Positions 48,782 to 57,200 of a stretch of 64,000 nt of DNA are shown here, one piece after another. The stretch lies in the NCBI GenBank assembly GCA_900542805.1, contig UQOW01000003.1, positions 45,688-109,687 of the forward strand. Reading direction: 5' to 3'. Numbering within the stretch: the first letter of the stretch is position 1; every line of letters starts with the position of its first letter. The notes beneath the pieces are model-generated. The model was not told where the DNA came from and searched no databases. It saw only the letters and a list, made by a program, of their open reading frames with translations. The stretch comes from an uncultured Sutterella sp. Its GTDB lineage: Bacteria > Pseudomonadota > Gammaproteobacteria > Burkholderiales > Burkholderiaceae_F. Made by a program: the position numbers and the translations under genes.

Positions 48782-50863
48782 ATGTCAGAGGTCAAAAAAG
48801 AAGAAACGGCAGCGGTAAAGCCCGTCAATTTCATTCGAACGATTATCGAGCAGGACCTGGCCCAGGGAAATAATCTTCCGCGCTACTGGTGCGGACATCC
48901 GGCTCCGTATTCCGTGCAATTGGCCCAAGGCAAACCCGACACGGCTCGCATTCGCACGCGTTTCCCGCCGGAACCGAACGGGTATCTGCATATCGGGCAC
49001 GCCAAGTCCATTTGTCTGAATTTCGGCCTCGCGCGTGATTACGGCGGTCTGTGTCACATGCGCTTTGATGATACGAACCCGGTTAAAGAAGATCAGGAAT
49101 ACGTCGATGCCATCAAAGACAGCGTTCGCTGGCTTGGGTTTGATTGGAAGCACGGGGACGAAGATAACCTGTATTACGCCTCCGAGTATTTTGACTACAT
49201 GTATCAGTTTGCCGAGCATCTGATTGAGACCGGGTATGCCTATGTCGATGAGCAGACCGCCGATCAGATGCGAGAAAGTCGCGGCACATTAACCGAGCCG
49301 GGGCGTAACTCGCCGTTTCGTGACAGAAGCCCGGAAGAAAACCTGCGGCTTTTCCGCCAAATGCGTGCCGGAGAGCACGCCGAGGGTTCTATGGTTTTGA
49401 GGGCCAAGATCGACATGGCCTCGCCCAATATCAATCTACGGGATCCGGCGATTTACCGCATTCGGTTTGCCGAGCATCAGGCTACGGGTCGTACGTGGTG
49501 CATCTATCCGATGTACACGTATGCTCACCCTATTGAGGATTCGCTTGAAAACATCACGCACTCGATTTGCACATTGGAGTTTGATGACCAAAGAGCGTTT
49601 TACGACTGGGCCTTAGAGCGCATTGTTCCCGTGTTGCGCACGCCGCAGTTTGAAGAGGCTAAGGCGATTGTCCTTGCAATGAGTCAGGGAAAAGACAATC
49701 GGGCCGTGCCCTTTATGAAGGCATCTTTCGAGGCCTTCGATAAGCTCGGGCAGAGTAAGCCTGAGTGCGCCATGGCAGTTCTTTTGACTCAGTGGAAAGA
49801 ATCCGGTGTTCCCGAGGATGTCACAGATACGAAAGCTACAGCTTTTTTCGAGCTTCTAAATGCTCACCCCGAGCACTTTACGCCGCTTTTGCAAGCAGCT
49901 TTAACGGTTGTGCGCAAAAACTTTTTTCTCTTGTCGCACCAATACGAATTTAACCGCCTGAATCTGACATATGTGGTTTTAAGTAAGCGCAAGCTCATTC
50001 AGCTTGTGACCGAAAAGCTCGTCGACGGTTGGGACGATCCCCGTATGCCGACCTTAGTCGGACTGCGCCGTCGCGGGTTTACGCCGACCTCGATTCAAAA
50101 CTTCGTCGAGCACTGCGGTGTGTCGCGTGCGGCGGGCGGCTGGATTGACTATTCGGTTCTCGAACAGAGCCTGCGCGAGGATTTGGAAGGCACGGCACCG
50201 CGACGCTTTGCCGTGATTCGCCCGTTAAAACTGATTTTGGATAACTATCCGGCCGATAAGACCGAGACCCTGACGGCCCCCAATCATCCGCAAAAGCCGG
50301 AGATGGGGTCGCGCACGCTGACGATGGGTCGCGAGCTTTGGATTGAGCAAGACGACTTTGCTCTCGTGCCGCCTAAAGGCTACCGGAGGCTGACGATTCC
50401 GGCCGACGGGACGCCGGCCAAGCCCGTGCGCCTTCGCTACGGGTATGTCATTGTTCCCACATCGGTTGAAAAAGACGAGAATGGGGCCGTGACGTGTGTG
50501 CACGCCGAGTATCTCCCGGAAACCAAGACCGGAACGGCCGGGGCCGATTCCGTCAAGACCAAAGCGGCCATCCATTGGCTCAACGCGGCCGATGCCGTTG
50601 CGGCGACCGTGCGCCTGTACGATCGCCTCTTTACCGAAGCCAATCCGGATGCGGCATCCGATTACCGGACGCTTTTAAATCCCGAGAGCAAACGTGTTTG
50701 TCGGGGTTACGTGGAGCCGAGTGTGGCACAAAGCGCGCCGGATACACACTTTCAGTTTGAAAGAACCGGGTATTTTGTCACGGACCGCGTCGACCACACG
50801 GCGGAAAATCCGGTCGTTAATCTTGCCGTCGGACTGCGTGACGGCTGGGGCAAGAAAGCCTAA
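48782..50863 (+). CDS. glnS: Glutaminyl-tRNA synthetase with a ~95-residue internal insertion
   Basis: Class I synthetase charging tRNA-Gln. RFPPEPNGYLHIGHAKS with HIGH at residues 70-73, the central HQYEFNRLNLTYVV segment, a KMSKS-like LSKRK at about 399-403, then the two C-terminal beta-barrel anticodon domains (EMGSRTL..., FQFERTGYF). At 693 aa it exceeds the usual 550-580. The extra length is mostly one block, about residues 285-383, between ALERIVPVLRTPQ and LSHQYEF, where E. coli has only a few residues. The insert is helical and alanine/phenylalanine-rich, of no family I recognise. ATG 48782 is used, with GGA upstream. Confidence 0.94.
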   Translation: MSEVKKEETAAVKPVNFIRTIIEQDLAQGNNLPRYWCGHPAPYSVQLAQGKPDTARIRTRFPPEPNGYLHIGHAKSICLNFGLARDYGGLCHMRFDDTNPVKEDQEYVDAIKDSVRWLGFDWKHGDEDNLYYASEYFDYMYQFAEHLIETGYAYVDEQTADQMRESRGTLTEPGRNSPFRDRSPEENLRLFRQMRAGEHAEGSMVLRAKIDMASPNINLRDPAIYRIRFAEHQATGRTWCIYPMYTYAHPIEDSLENITHSICTLEFDDQRAFYDWALERIVPVLRTPQFEEAKAIVLAMSQGKDNRAVPFMKASFEAFDKLGQSKPECAMAVLLTQWKESGVPEDVTDTKATAFFELLNAHPEHFTPLLQAALTVVRKNFFLLSHQYEFNRLNLTYVVLSKRKLIQLVTEKLVDGWDDPRMPTLVGLRRRGFTPTSIQNFVEHCGVSRAAGGWIDYSVLEQSLREDLEGTAPRRFAVIRPLKLILDNYPADKTETLTAPNHPQKPEMGSRTLTMGRELWIEQDDFALVPPKGYRRLTIPADGTPAKPVRLRYGYVIVPTSVEKDENGAVTCVHAEYLPETKTGTAGADSVKTKAAIHWLNAADAVAATVRLYDRLFTEANPDAASDYRTLLNPESKRVCRGYVEPSVAQSAPDTHFQFERTGYFVTDRVDHTAENPVVNLAVGLRDGWGKKA

Positions 50864-50886
50864 GGCGGACCGGAAAAGGAGAGAAA

Positions 50887-51372
50887 GTGAAAAAGTTTTT
50901 GCAGGAATTTCAGGCATTTATCTCCCGCGGAAATGTCTTGGATTTGGCCGTGGCCGTGATTATCGGCGCGGCGTTCTCGGCAATTGTCAATAGCCTGGTT
51001 AAGGACATCATCAATCCCTTGATCGGCTTTTTAATCGGGAAACCCGATTTCACGAATTTGTTTTGCGTTCTTTCAAGACCTGACGGTTACACGGGTCCCG
51101 AGACCTACGAAGCATTGACAAAGGCCGGAGCTACAGTCTTCGGGTACGGCGCGTTTTTGACGTCGGTGGTGAACTTCATCCTTTTGGCTTTTGTGATTTT
51201 CTTACTCATCAAGTGTGTGATGCGTGCAAGAAAGCACCTGGAAGAACTGGTGCGCATCAAGGAGGAGGAAGAAAAGAAGATAGCCCCTCCGCCTGCTCCT
51301 CCCGAAAACGTGCTTTTGTTACGCGAAATTCGCGATTTATTAAAAGAAACACAGCTGAAAAAAGAGTCCTAA
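50887..51372 (+). CDS. mscL: MscL, large-conductance mechanosensitive channel
   Basis: Homopentameric channel that releases solutes under hypo-osmotic shock. N-terminal amphipathic helix and TM1 MKKFLQEFQAFISRGNVLDL then AVAVIIGAAFSAIVNSLVKD, a periplasmic loop of about 35 residues, TM2 (FLTSVVNFILLAFVIFLLI), and a C-terminal bundle helix rich in K and E. 161 aa, somewhat longer than E. coli (136) because of the periplasmic loop and tail. GTG start 23 nt after glnS, with GGAGAG upstream. Confidence 0.95.
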   Translation: MKKFLQEFQAFISRGNVLDLAVAVIIGAAFSAIVNSLVKDIINPLIGFLIGKPDFTNLFCVLSRPDGYTGPETYEALTKAGATVFGYGAFLTSVVNFILLAFVIFLLIKCVMRARKHLEELVRIKEEEEKKIAPPPAPPENVLLLREIRDLLKETQLKKES

Positions 51373-51470
51373 TCGAGGTTAGGCTTTGTTTTGGTGAGGG
51401 TTTTCTTGTCAGATTACAAATCTAGTCCGACCGGTGGAGAGGTTTTCCGACTTTTCTTCGGGTAACCCCC

Positions 51471-51476
51471 TATAAT
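51471..51476 (+). promoter_or_regulatory. Candidate -10 box of the glyA operon
   Basis: Perfect TATAAT 78 nt before the glyA ATG. A -35 at 17 nt (about CGACTT, 51448-51453) is weak. The leader would include the hairpin at 51493-51520. Confidence 0.45.
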
Positions 51477-51492
51477 CGGATTCCATCTTTTT

Positions 51493-51520
51493 CCTGAAAT
51501 CAAGATATTGTGGTTTCAGG
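51493..51520 (+). promoter_or_regulatory. Hairpin in the glyA leader
   Basis: CCTGAAATCA (51493-51502) pairs with TGGTTTCAGG (51511-51520): ten pairs with one G-U and an 8-nt loop. There is no T-run after it, so it is not a terminator. It lies 10-15 nt inside the predicted transcript and ends 34 nt before the glyA ATG. It may affect stability or be an operator-like palindrome. Confidence 0.4.
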
Positions 51521-51554
51521 CGCTGAATCTTTGTTTTTATGTCGTGAGGTTGAG

Positions 51555-52826
51555 ATGTTTGAAAATAAAACGATTGCCCAGGTCGATCCTGAGTTGTGGG
51601 GATTTATCCAGGACGAACAACGTCGTCAGGAAGACCACATCGAGTTAATCGCCAGTGAAAACTACACAAGCCCGGCGGTCATGCAGGCCCAGGGTAGTTG
51701 TCTGACGAACAAGTACGCCGAAGGCTATCCCGGACATCGGTATTACGGCGGATGCGAAAACGTCGACAATGTCGAGCGTCTGGCTATTGCCCGCGCGAAG
51801 GCGCTTTTTTGCGATCCCTTGGGAATCGATATGATGGTCAACGTGCAACCGCACTCGGGAGCACAAGCCAATATGGCCGCGTTCATGGCGGTTTTGCAGC
51901 CCGGCGATACGGTCATGGGCATGAGCCTTGCGGACGGCGGGCACCTGTCGCACGGCATGCGCCTTAACTTTTCGGGGCGCTACTTCCGTGTCGTGAGTTA
52001 CGGTCTTAAGCAAGACGAAACCATCGATTACGATGAAGTCGAACGCCTGGCTTTGGAACACAAACCGAAGCTTATTGTGGCCGGGGCCTCGGCCTATTCG
52101 CTTAAGATTGACTTTGCGCGTTTTGCCCAAATTGCCCACAAGGTCGGGGCCCTTTTGATGGCCGACATTGCGCACTATGCGGCGCTTGTGGCAGGAGGTG
52201 TTTATCCCACGCCCTTCGGCTATGCCGATATCGTGACGACGACCACACACAAGAGCCTGCGTGGTCCGCGCGGCGGGGTGATTTTTGCGCGTCCGGAATT
52301 GGAAAAGGCCATTAATTCGGCGGTTTTCCCGGGCACGCAGGGCGGTCCCTTGATGCATGTGATTGCCGCCAAGGCCGTTGCCTTCGGAGAAGCGTTAAAG
52401 CCTGAATTTAAGACCTATGCTGCGCAGATTGTCACCAATGCCAAGGTTTTGGCCGAAACCCTTGAGTCGCGCGGTCTTCGCATTGTCTCGGGCGGCACCG
52501 AAAGTCACGTGATGCTCGTGGATTTGCGTAGCAAGGGCGTCACAGGGCGTGAGGCGCAAGATTTGCTCGGACGGGCCAACATCACCGTCAATAAAAACGC
52601 CATTCACAACGATCCGCAAAAGCCGACCGTCACGTCGGGTATTCGTTTGGGAACGCCGGCAGTGACAACGCGATGCTGTAAAGAGGCCGAGATGGTCTTT
52701 GTCGGAAACTTGATTGCCGACCTTTTGGATTCGCCGACCAACGAAGCGGTTTTAAATCGTGTGCACTCTCAAGTGCTTGCCTTAACGGAGCGCTTCCCGG
52801 TTTATTCGCAAAATCAGGGGGCTTAA
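51555..52826 (+). CDS. glyA: GlyA, serine hydroxymethyltransferase
   Basis: PLP enzyme interconverting serine and glycine with tetrahydrofolate, a main source of one-carbon units. ELIASENYTSPAVM (residues 26-39), NKYAEGYPGHRYYGG, HKS in the PLP-lysine motif TTTTHKSLRGPRGG (about 227-240) are conserved. 423 aa. ATG 51555 with GAGG a few nt upstream. It leads the glyA-nrdR-ribD-ribE-ribH-nusB series; nrdR follows by 3 nt. Confidence 0.97.
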   Translation: MFENKTIAQVDPELWGFIQDEQRRQEDHIELIASENYTSPAVMQAQGSCLTNKYAEGYPGHRYYGGCENVDNVERLAIARAKALFCDPLGIDMMVNVQPHSGAQANMAAFMAVLQPGDTVMGMSLADGGHLSHGMRLNFSGRYFRVVSYGLKQDETIDYDEVERLALEHKPKLIVAGASAYSLKIDFARFAQIAHKVGALLMADIAHYAALVAGGVYPTPFGYADIVTTTTHKSLRGPRGGVIFARPELEKAINSAVFPGTQGGPLMHVIAAKAVAFGEALKPEFKTYAAQIVTNAKVLAETLESRGLRIVSGGTESHVMLVDLRSKGVTGREAQDLLGRANITVNKNAIHNDPQKPTVTSGIRLGTPAVTTRCCKEAEMVFVGNLIADLLDSPTNEAVLNRVHSQVLALTERFPVYSQNQGA

Positions 52827-52829
52827 GGC

Positions 52830-53297
52830 ATGCGTTGCCCCTTTTGTAAAAGCAAGGATACGGCCGTCATCGATTCGCGTGCGAGCGAGGACGGCTTTTC
52901 CATTCGCCGCCGCCGGGAATGCGGCGAATGCGGCAAGCGCTTTACGACGTTCGAGCGCGTGGAACTGAACATGCCGACCGTCGTCAAGCGCACGGGGCTC
53001 AAGCGTGAGTACGACCGCGAAAAGATTCGTGCATCCATGAAGCTTGCGCTACGCAAGAGGCCGGTCGGAAACGATCGCATCGAGGAGGCCATCGGATTTA
53101 TCGAGCAGCAGATTCGGACGCTCGGTGAGCGGGAAGTGACGTCCATGCAAATCGGTGAGTTTGTCCTCGAACAGCTCAAAAAGCTTGACTTAGTGGCCTA
53201 CATTCGTTTTGCCAGTGTGTACTTTAATGTCGAAAACCCCGAAGGGTTCCAAAAGCTTATGCGCGAACTTGAAGGAATCGATCGTCGAAAGCACTAA
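52830..53297 (+). CDS. nrdR: NrdR, transcriptional repressor of ribonucleotide reductase genes
   Basis: Zinc ribbon (Cys3, Cys6, Cys31, Cys34) followed by an ATP-cone domain (from about residue 49, VKRTGLKREYDREKI) that senses ATP and dATP. 155 aa, standard. It regulates nrd operons through NrdR boxes; no nrd gene is in this window. Starts 3 nt after glyA, a linkage common in proteobacteria. Confidence 0.96.
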   Translation: MRCPFCKSKDTAVIDSRASEDGFSIRRRRECGECGKRFTTFERVELNMPTVVKRTGLKREYDREKIRASMKLALRKRPVGNDRIEEAIGFIEQQIRTLGEREVTSMQIGEFVLEQLKKLDLVAYIRFASVYFNVENPEGFQKLMRELEGIDRRKH

Positions 53298-53311
53298 GGA
53301 GCGCGTGCGCT

Positions 53312-54409
53312 ATGGTGCCTTGCGATGAGACTTGGATGCACGAGGCCCTGAAGGAAGGGCGTAAAGCCGCTGAGATTTCCGCTCCGAATCCGGCTGTCGG
53401 GTGTGTTCTTGTTCGGGACGGAAAAGAGCTTTCCCGCGGTCATACCCAAAGGCCCGGGGGCAATCACGCCGAAATCGCGGCCATCGAAGCAGCAACTAAA
53501 GCCGGGATTTCCGTTCGCGGGGCCACGGCATACGTGACGCTTGAGCCGTGCTCGCATCAGGGAAGAACACCTCCGTGTGCCAAGCGCCTGATTGCCGAGG
53601 GAATTTCCCGGGTGGTCTTTGCCGCTCGAGATCCGAACCCGCTTGTTTGCGGCAAAGGAGAGGCGATGCTGCGCGAGGCGGGTATTGACGTTTCGTCCGG
53701 AGTCTGCGAGGGCGAGGCTCGGCAAGCGCATGCCGGGTTTTTCTCGCGCGTCACGCGGCATCGGCCGTGGGTGCGCTTAAAGTCGGCTGTCTCGCTCGAC
53801 GGACGAACGGCACTTGAAAACGGTGTCAGTCAATGGATTACAGGACCCGAGGCGCGCGAAGATGCTCACCGGTACCGAGCGCTCTCGCAGGGCATTTTGA
53901 CGGGGATTGGAACGGTTCTTGCCGATAATCCGCGTCTGAATGTGCGTCTTGAAGGTGAGCATTCGAATCCGACAAAATACATCATCGATCCGCGCGCGAA
54001 AACGCCCATGTCGGCGGCGGTTTTAACCGGAGCGAAGGCTGTTTTGTTCGTTTCGGAGACTGCCGAACAAGATAAAATCGCCGCCTTAAAAAATGCCGGG
54101 GTCGAGGTGCTGACGATGGCAACGGACCGAGAAGGGCATTTTGACTTACGTCAGATTCTTGAGGCCATTGCTGCGCGAGGTGTCAACGACCTTCTTTTGG
54201 AGACCGGAGCGCGACTTGGCGGAGCTTTCCTGCAGGCTGGTCTCGTTGATGAACTCCTCGTTTACATGGCACCGGCCTTAATCGGACCGGGAATGCCGCT
54301 TGCAGACCTAGACGCGAAAACGCGTATGGACCAAGTGGCGCGTTGGAAGTTTGTCTCCGTTACACCTGTCGGCGAAGATGTTCGCCTGATTTTGAGAAAC
54401 ATTCAATAA
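53312..54409 (+). CDS. ribD: RibD, bifunctional riboflavin deaminase/reductase
   Basis: N-terminal CMP/dCMP-type deaminase (zinc ligands in GGNHAEIAAIEAA and EPCSHQGRTPPCAKRL) and C-terminal NADPH reductase (from about residue 150, LKSAVSLDGRTAL, GIGTVLADNPRLNVR). It converts diaminohydroxy-phosphoribosylaminopyrimidine to the ribitylamino precursor. 365 aa. The GTG-rich region before the ATG at 53312 has GGAG at about 53300. 14 nt after nrdR. Confidence 0.95.
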   Translation: MVPCDETWMHEALKEGRKAAEISAPNPAVGCVLVRDGKELSRGHTQRPGGNHAEIAAIEAATKAGISVRGATAYVTLEPCSHQGRTPPCAKRLIAEGISRVVFAARDPNPLVCGKGEAMLREAGIDVSSGVCEGEARQAHAGFFSRVTRHRPWVRLKSAVSLDGRTALENGVSQWITGPEAREDAHRYRALSQGILTGIGTVLADNPRLNVRLEGEHSNPTKYIIDPRAKTPMSAAVLTGAKAVLFVSETAEQDKIAALKNAGVEVLTMATDREGHFDLRQILEAIAARGVNDLLLETGARLGGAFLQAGLVDELLVYMAPALIGPGMPLADLDAKTRMDQVARWKFVSVTPVGEDVRLILRNIQ

Positions 54410-54424
54410 GAAGGGTTGTTTACT

Positions 54425-55051
54425 ATGTTTACCGGAATTATTCAAGCCGTCGGACGCGTCCGAGAGCCTGAAAAACTCGGATCCGGCCTGCATCTGACGA
54501 TTGTATGCCCACCCGCGTTTGACCTTAAGAACGTGCATATCGGCGATTCGATTGCCGTTAACGGTGCCTGTATGACGGTCGTTAGCAAAACGGACGAGAG
54601 TTTTAGCATCGACGTCAGCGCCGAGAGCCTATCTAAGACCTGCGGACTCAATACGTTCGGTGAAGTGAACTTGGAAAAAGCCTTAAAGTTAGGCGATAGT
54701 ATCGACGGGCATTTGGTCAGCGGCCATGTGGACGGTGTCGGTCAGGTCGAGTCCTTTGAAAAGATTGATGAAAGTTATCGTCTTATCGTGCGCGCCCCCG
54801 TCAAACTTTCCCCGTATTTTGCCTACAAAGGATCGGTTGCCGTAAACGGTGTCTCCCTGACAATCAATTCCGTGGAAGATACGGCCATGGGGGCGCTCAT
54901 CTCCATTAACCTCATTCCGCATACGGTGGCCGTGACGACGCTCAAAAATTTAAAAGTGCAGGACATGGTCAATTTGGAGGTTGATACCATCGCCCGGTAT
55001 GTCGAGCGCATGATGCGCCTTCAAAACAATGCCGAAAATGAATTAATCTAA
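54425..55051 (+). CDS. ribE: Riboflavin synthase, alpha subunit (RibE; RibC in E. coli)
   Basis: Makes riboflavin from two 6,7-dimethyl-8-ribityllumazine molecules. Two lumazine-binding barrels are visible as repeats: MFTGIIQAVGRV...GDSIAVNGACMTV in the first, then GDSIDGHLVSGHVDGVG...GSVAVNGVSLTIN in the second. 208 aa. The ATG at 54425 is preferred to a TTG nine bases earlier; AAGGG lies upstream. 15 nt after ribD. ribBA, which often sits next in betaproteobacteria, is absent here. Confidence 0.95.
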   Translation: MFTGIIQAVGRVREPEKLGSGLHLTIVCPPAFDLKNVHIGDSIAVNGACMTVVSKTDESFSIDVSAESLSKTCGLNTFGEVNLEKALKLGDSIDGHLVSGHVDGVGQVESFEKIDESYRLIVRAPVKLSPYFAYKGSVAVNGVSLTINSVEDTAMGALISINLIPHTVAVTTLKNLKVQDMVNLEVDTIARYVERMMRLQNNAENELI

Positions 55052-55098
55052 TTTACAATGGCACCGAAAGATTTCATCCGGATGCAAAGGAGGGCCGT

Positions 55099-55602
55099 AT
55101 GTCGCAAGTGGATGTAATTGAAAGAAACATGGATGGTAAGGATCTGCAAATCGGCATTGTGGTTTCTCGGTTCAATGAATATGCCGGCAAAGAACTTTAT
55201 GCCGCGTGTCTGGAAGAGTTAAAGCGTCTCGGGGTGAAGGAACAACACATCACGAAGGTGACGGTACCCGGTGCCCTTGAAACTCCGCTTGTGCTTTCCA
55301 AATTGGCCGGTACCGGCGAGTATGATGCCCTCATTGCTTTGGGAGCCGTCATCAAGGGAGAAACCTACCACTTCGAGCTCGTCGCCGAGGAGTCGGCGCG
55401 CGGGGTTTCTCGGGTGGCTTTGGAATACGGCATTCCGATTGCCAACGGTATTCTGACGTGCTACTCCGATGAGCAGTGCAAGGAACGCACCAAGATTAAG
55501 GGAACCGATTGCGCCCAGTGTGCCGTCGAGATGGCCAATTTAGTGGCCGAGTTCCCGACCGTCGATGATTTTGATGAGGATGACGACTTTAATGACGACT
55601 AA
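55099..55602 (+). CDS. ribH: RibH, 6,7-dimethyl-8-ribityllumazine synthase
   Basis: Icosahedral or pentameric enzyme joining the RibD-branch product with dihydroxybutanone phosphate. Motifs VSRFNEYAGKELY, VPGALETPLVLSKLA and ALGAVIKGETYHFELVAEE are standard. 167 aa; the tail ends in a run of acidic residues (DDFDEDDDF), longer than usual. AAGGAGGG upstream is strong. It overlaps nusB by 11 nt. Confidence 0.96.
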   Translation: MSQVDVIERNMDGKDLQIGIVVSRFNEYAGKELYAACLEELKRLGVKEQHITKVTVPGALETPLVLSKLAGTGEYDALIALGAVIKGETYHFELVAEESARGVSRVALEYGIPIANGILTCYSDEQCKERTKIKGTDCAQCAVEMANLVAEFPTVDDFDEDDDFNDD

Positions 55603-56098
55603 GGAGCATTTGCCCGTCGGCGGAGCCCGTCGTCGGGCGCGCGCGTTCGCGCTTTTAGGCGTCTATCAGTCCATCATCGACCCGGATGCGGATTTTGCTG
55701 CCATTGAAGCGGGTCTGACGGATGTTTTAACCGATGAAAACGACGGCCCCCTTGCCTGCGAACTCGATCCGGAAGATTTCAAGTCGTGTGACCGCGAGTT
55801 TTATCGGACGGTTTTGACCGGCGTTTTATCCGAGCGCGATTCTCTCATGGAGCTTTTAGCCAAGCATGTCGACCGGGATCCGGCGCGGCTTTCCGTCATC
55901 GAGCGTGCGTGCCTGATGATCGGCGCCTGGGAGTTAAAGCACTGTCCGGAAAATCCGTATCGCGTCATTATCAATGAGGCGGTGGAACTGACGAAGCAAT
56001 TCGGAGCGGATAAAGGGTATCGACTTGTCAACGGAGTTCTTGACAAGGTGGCGCTCGACGTGCGTCCTGACGAAGTAGCTGCACAGCACGCATCGTAA
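55592..56098 (+). CDS. nusB: NusB, transcription antitermination factor
   Basis: All-helical RNA-binding protein of the rRNA antitermination complex with NusE. RRRARAFALLGVYQSI near the N-terminus and ERACLMIGAWELKH plus RVIINEAVELTKQFGADKGYRLVNGVLDKVA towards the C-terminus are diagnostic. 168 aa from ATG 55592, inside the end of ribH, with GAGG about 12 nt upstream; ATG 55580 is an alternative. A strong terminator follows. Confidence 0.95.
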   Translation: MTTKEHLPVGGARRRARAFALLGVYQSIIDPDADFAAIEAGLTDVLTDENDGPLACELDPEDFKSCDREFYRTVLTGVLSERDSLMELLAKHVDRDPARLSVIERACLMIGAWELKHCPENPYRVIINEAVELTKQFGADKGYRLVNGVLDKVALDVRPDEVAAQHAS

Positions 56099-56130
56099 TC
56101 GCACGCGACAGACTCCGTACTACAATCTAG

Positions 56131-56165
56131 GCGTCCGATGTCTTAAAAAGAACGGACGCTTTTTT
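56131..56165 (+). terminator. Terminator after nusB
   Basis: GCGTCCG (56131-56137) / CGGACGC (56153-56159), a perfect 7-bp stem followed by a run of T (56160-56165). It ends the glyA-nusB unit, although thiL starts only 22 nt later. Confidence 0.82.
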
Positions 56166-56187
56166 GTTTGATAGGAAATCAATCTCC

Positions 56188-57186
56188 ATGGCTCAATCGG
56201 GCGAATTTTCAATTATCGATCGGTATTTTACGCATGCGGCGTTCGGCGCTTGGACCAGTAAAGGCGTCGGGGATGACTGCGCCATTATCGACGCGGGCGC
56301 AACGCGCCTTGCCGTTACAACCGACATGACAACTGTCGGCGTGCATTTTCCGGTCTCCACGCGTCCGGAAGATATCGGCTACAAGGCCCTTGTCGTCAAC
56401 TTGTCGGATTTGGCAGCCGCCGGAGCCGTGCCGCGAGCCTTTTTTCTTTCGATTGCCTTGCCCGAGCGCGATGATGCGTGGCTTGCCGCGTTCACGCACG
56501 GCCTGATGGTGCTCTCGAAAGAAGCGAATTGCCCGCTACTTGGCGGAGATACGACGCGCACGGCTCAGGTCGGCGAAAAGAGGGCTCCGACTGTCATTTC
56601 CATTACGGCTCTCGGAGAGTTGCCGCCTCAGACGGGACTGACTCGTGCAGGCGCCCGTGCGGGCGATGACATCTATGTCTCGGGAACGCTCGGGGCGGCG
56701 TGGGCGGCGTTACACCACTTAACGGGAGATTTGACGCTTTCGGCCGAGGCATTTCCTGCCGCATTGCGTCGCTTGGAGCATCCCACGGCACGCAACGCTC
56801 TCGGAACGGCGCTTTTAAGCGCTGCCAGTGCCTGTGCGGACATTTCCGACGGGCTTGTGCAGGATTTACGTCACATCCTCGATCGCAGCGATGTCGGAGC
56901 GGAGCTTTTGCTCGAAGCTATCCCGGCCGATCCCTCTGTGTGTTCTTTGAGTCGGGATAAGCTTTCGACAGCACTTTTAAGCGGCGGCGATGACTATGAA
57001 CTTGTCTTTACGGCGCCTGCGGAAAAACGGGGACTTGTCGAACAAGCATCAATCAGTGCCCTCACACCGATTACTCGGATCGGACGCGTTGTCAGCAAGG
57101 ATTCGCAGACGCACCGCTTGACGGTTCGCGATGCCGAAGGGCGTCCTTTGCCGCTTACATCCGAAGGATTCGATCACTTTAACTAA
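56188..57186 (+). CDS. thiL: ThiL, thiamine-monophosphate kinase
   Basis: Phosphorylates ThMP to the cofactor ThDP. PurM-like fold: GEFSIIDRYFTH, GVGDDCAII with the acidic pair, TTDMTTVGVHF, and SGTLGAAWAAL are recognisable; the late SGGDDYELVFTAP carries metal ligands. 332 aa from ATG 56188 with AGGA 12 nt upstream. Together with ThiD it covers two thiamine steps in this window. pgpA follows after 14 nt. Confidence 0.94.
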   Translation: MAQSGEFSIIDRYFTHAAFGAWTSKGVGDDCAIIDAGATRLAVTTDMTTVGVHFPVSTRPEDIGYKALVVNLSDLAAAGAVPRAFFLSIALPERDDAWLAAFTHGLMVLSKEANCPLLGGDTTRTAQVGEKRAPTVISITALGELPPQTGLTRAGARAGDDIYVSGTLGAAWAALHHLTGDLTLSAEAFPAALRRLEHPTARNALGTALLSAASACADISDGLVQDLRHILDRSDVGAELLLEAIPADPSVCSLSRDKLSTALLSGGDDYELVFTAPAEKRGLVEQASISALTPITRIGRVVSKDSQTHRLTVRDAEGRPLPLTSEGFDHFN

Positions 57187-57200
57187 AGGAAGCAAAACAC

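Noticed and set aside
51373..51554. Glycine riboswitch before glyA
   Set aside because: No tandem aptamer consensus; the leader after the TATAAT is too short and holds one simple hairpin.
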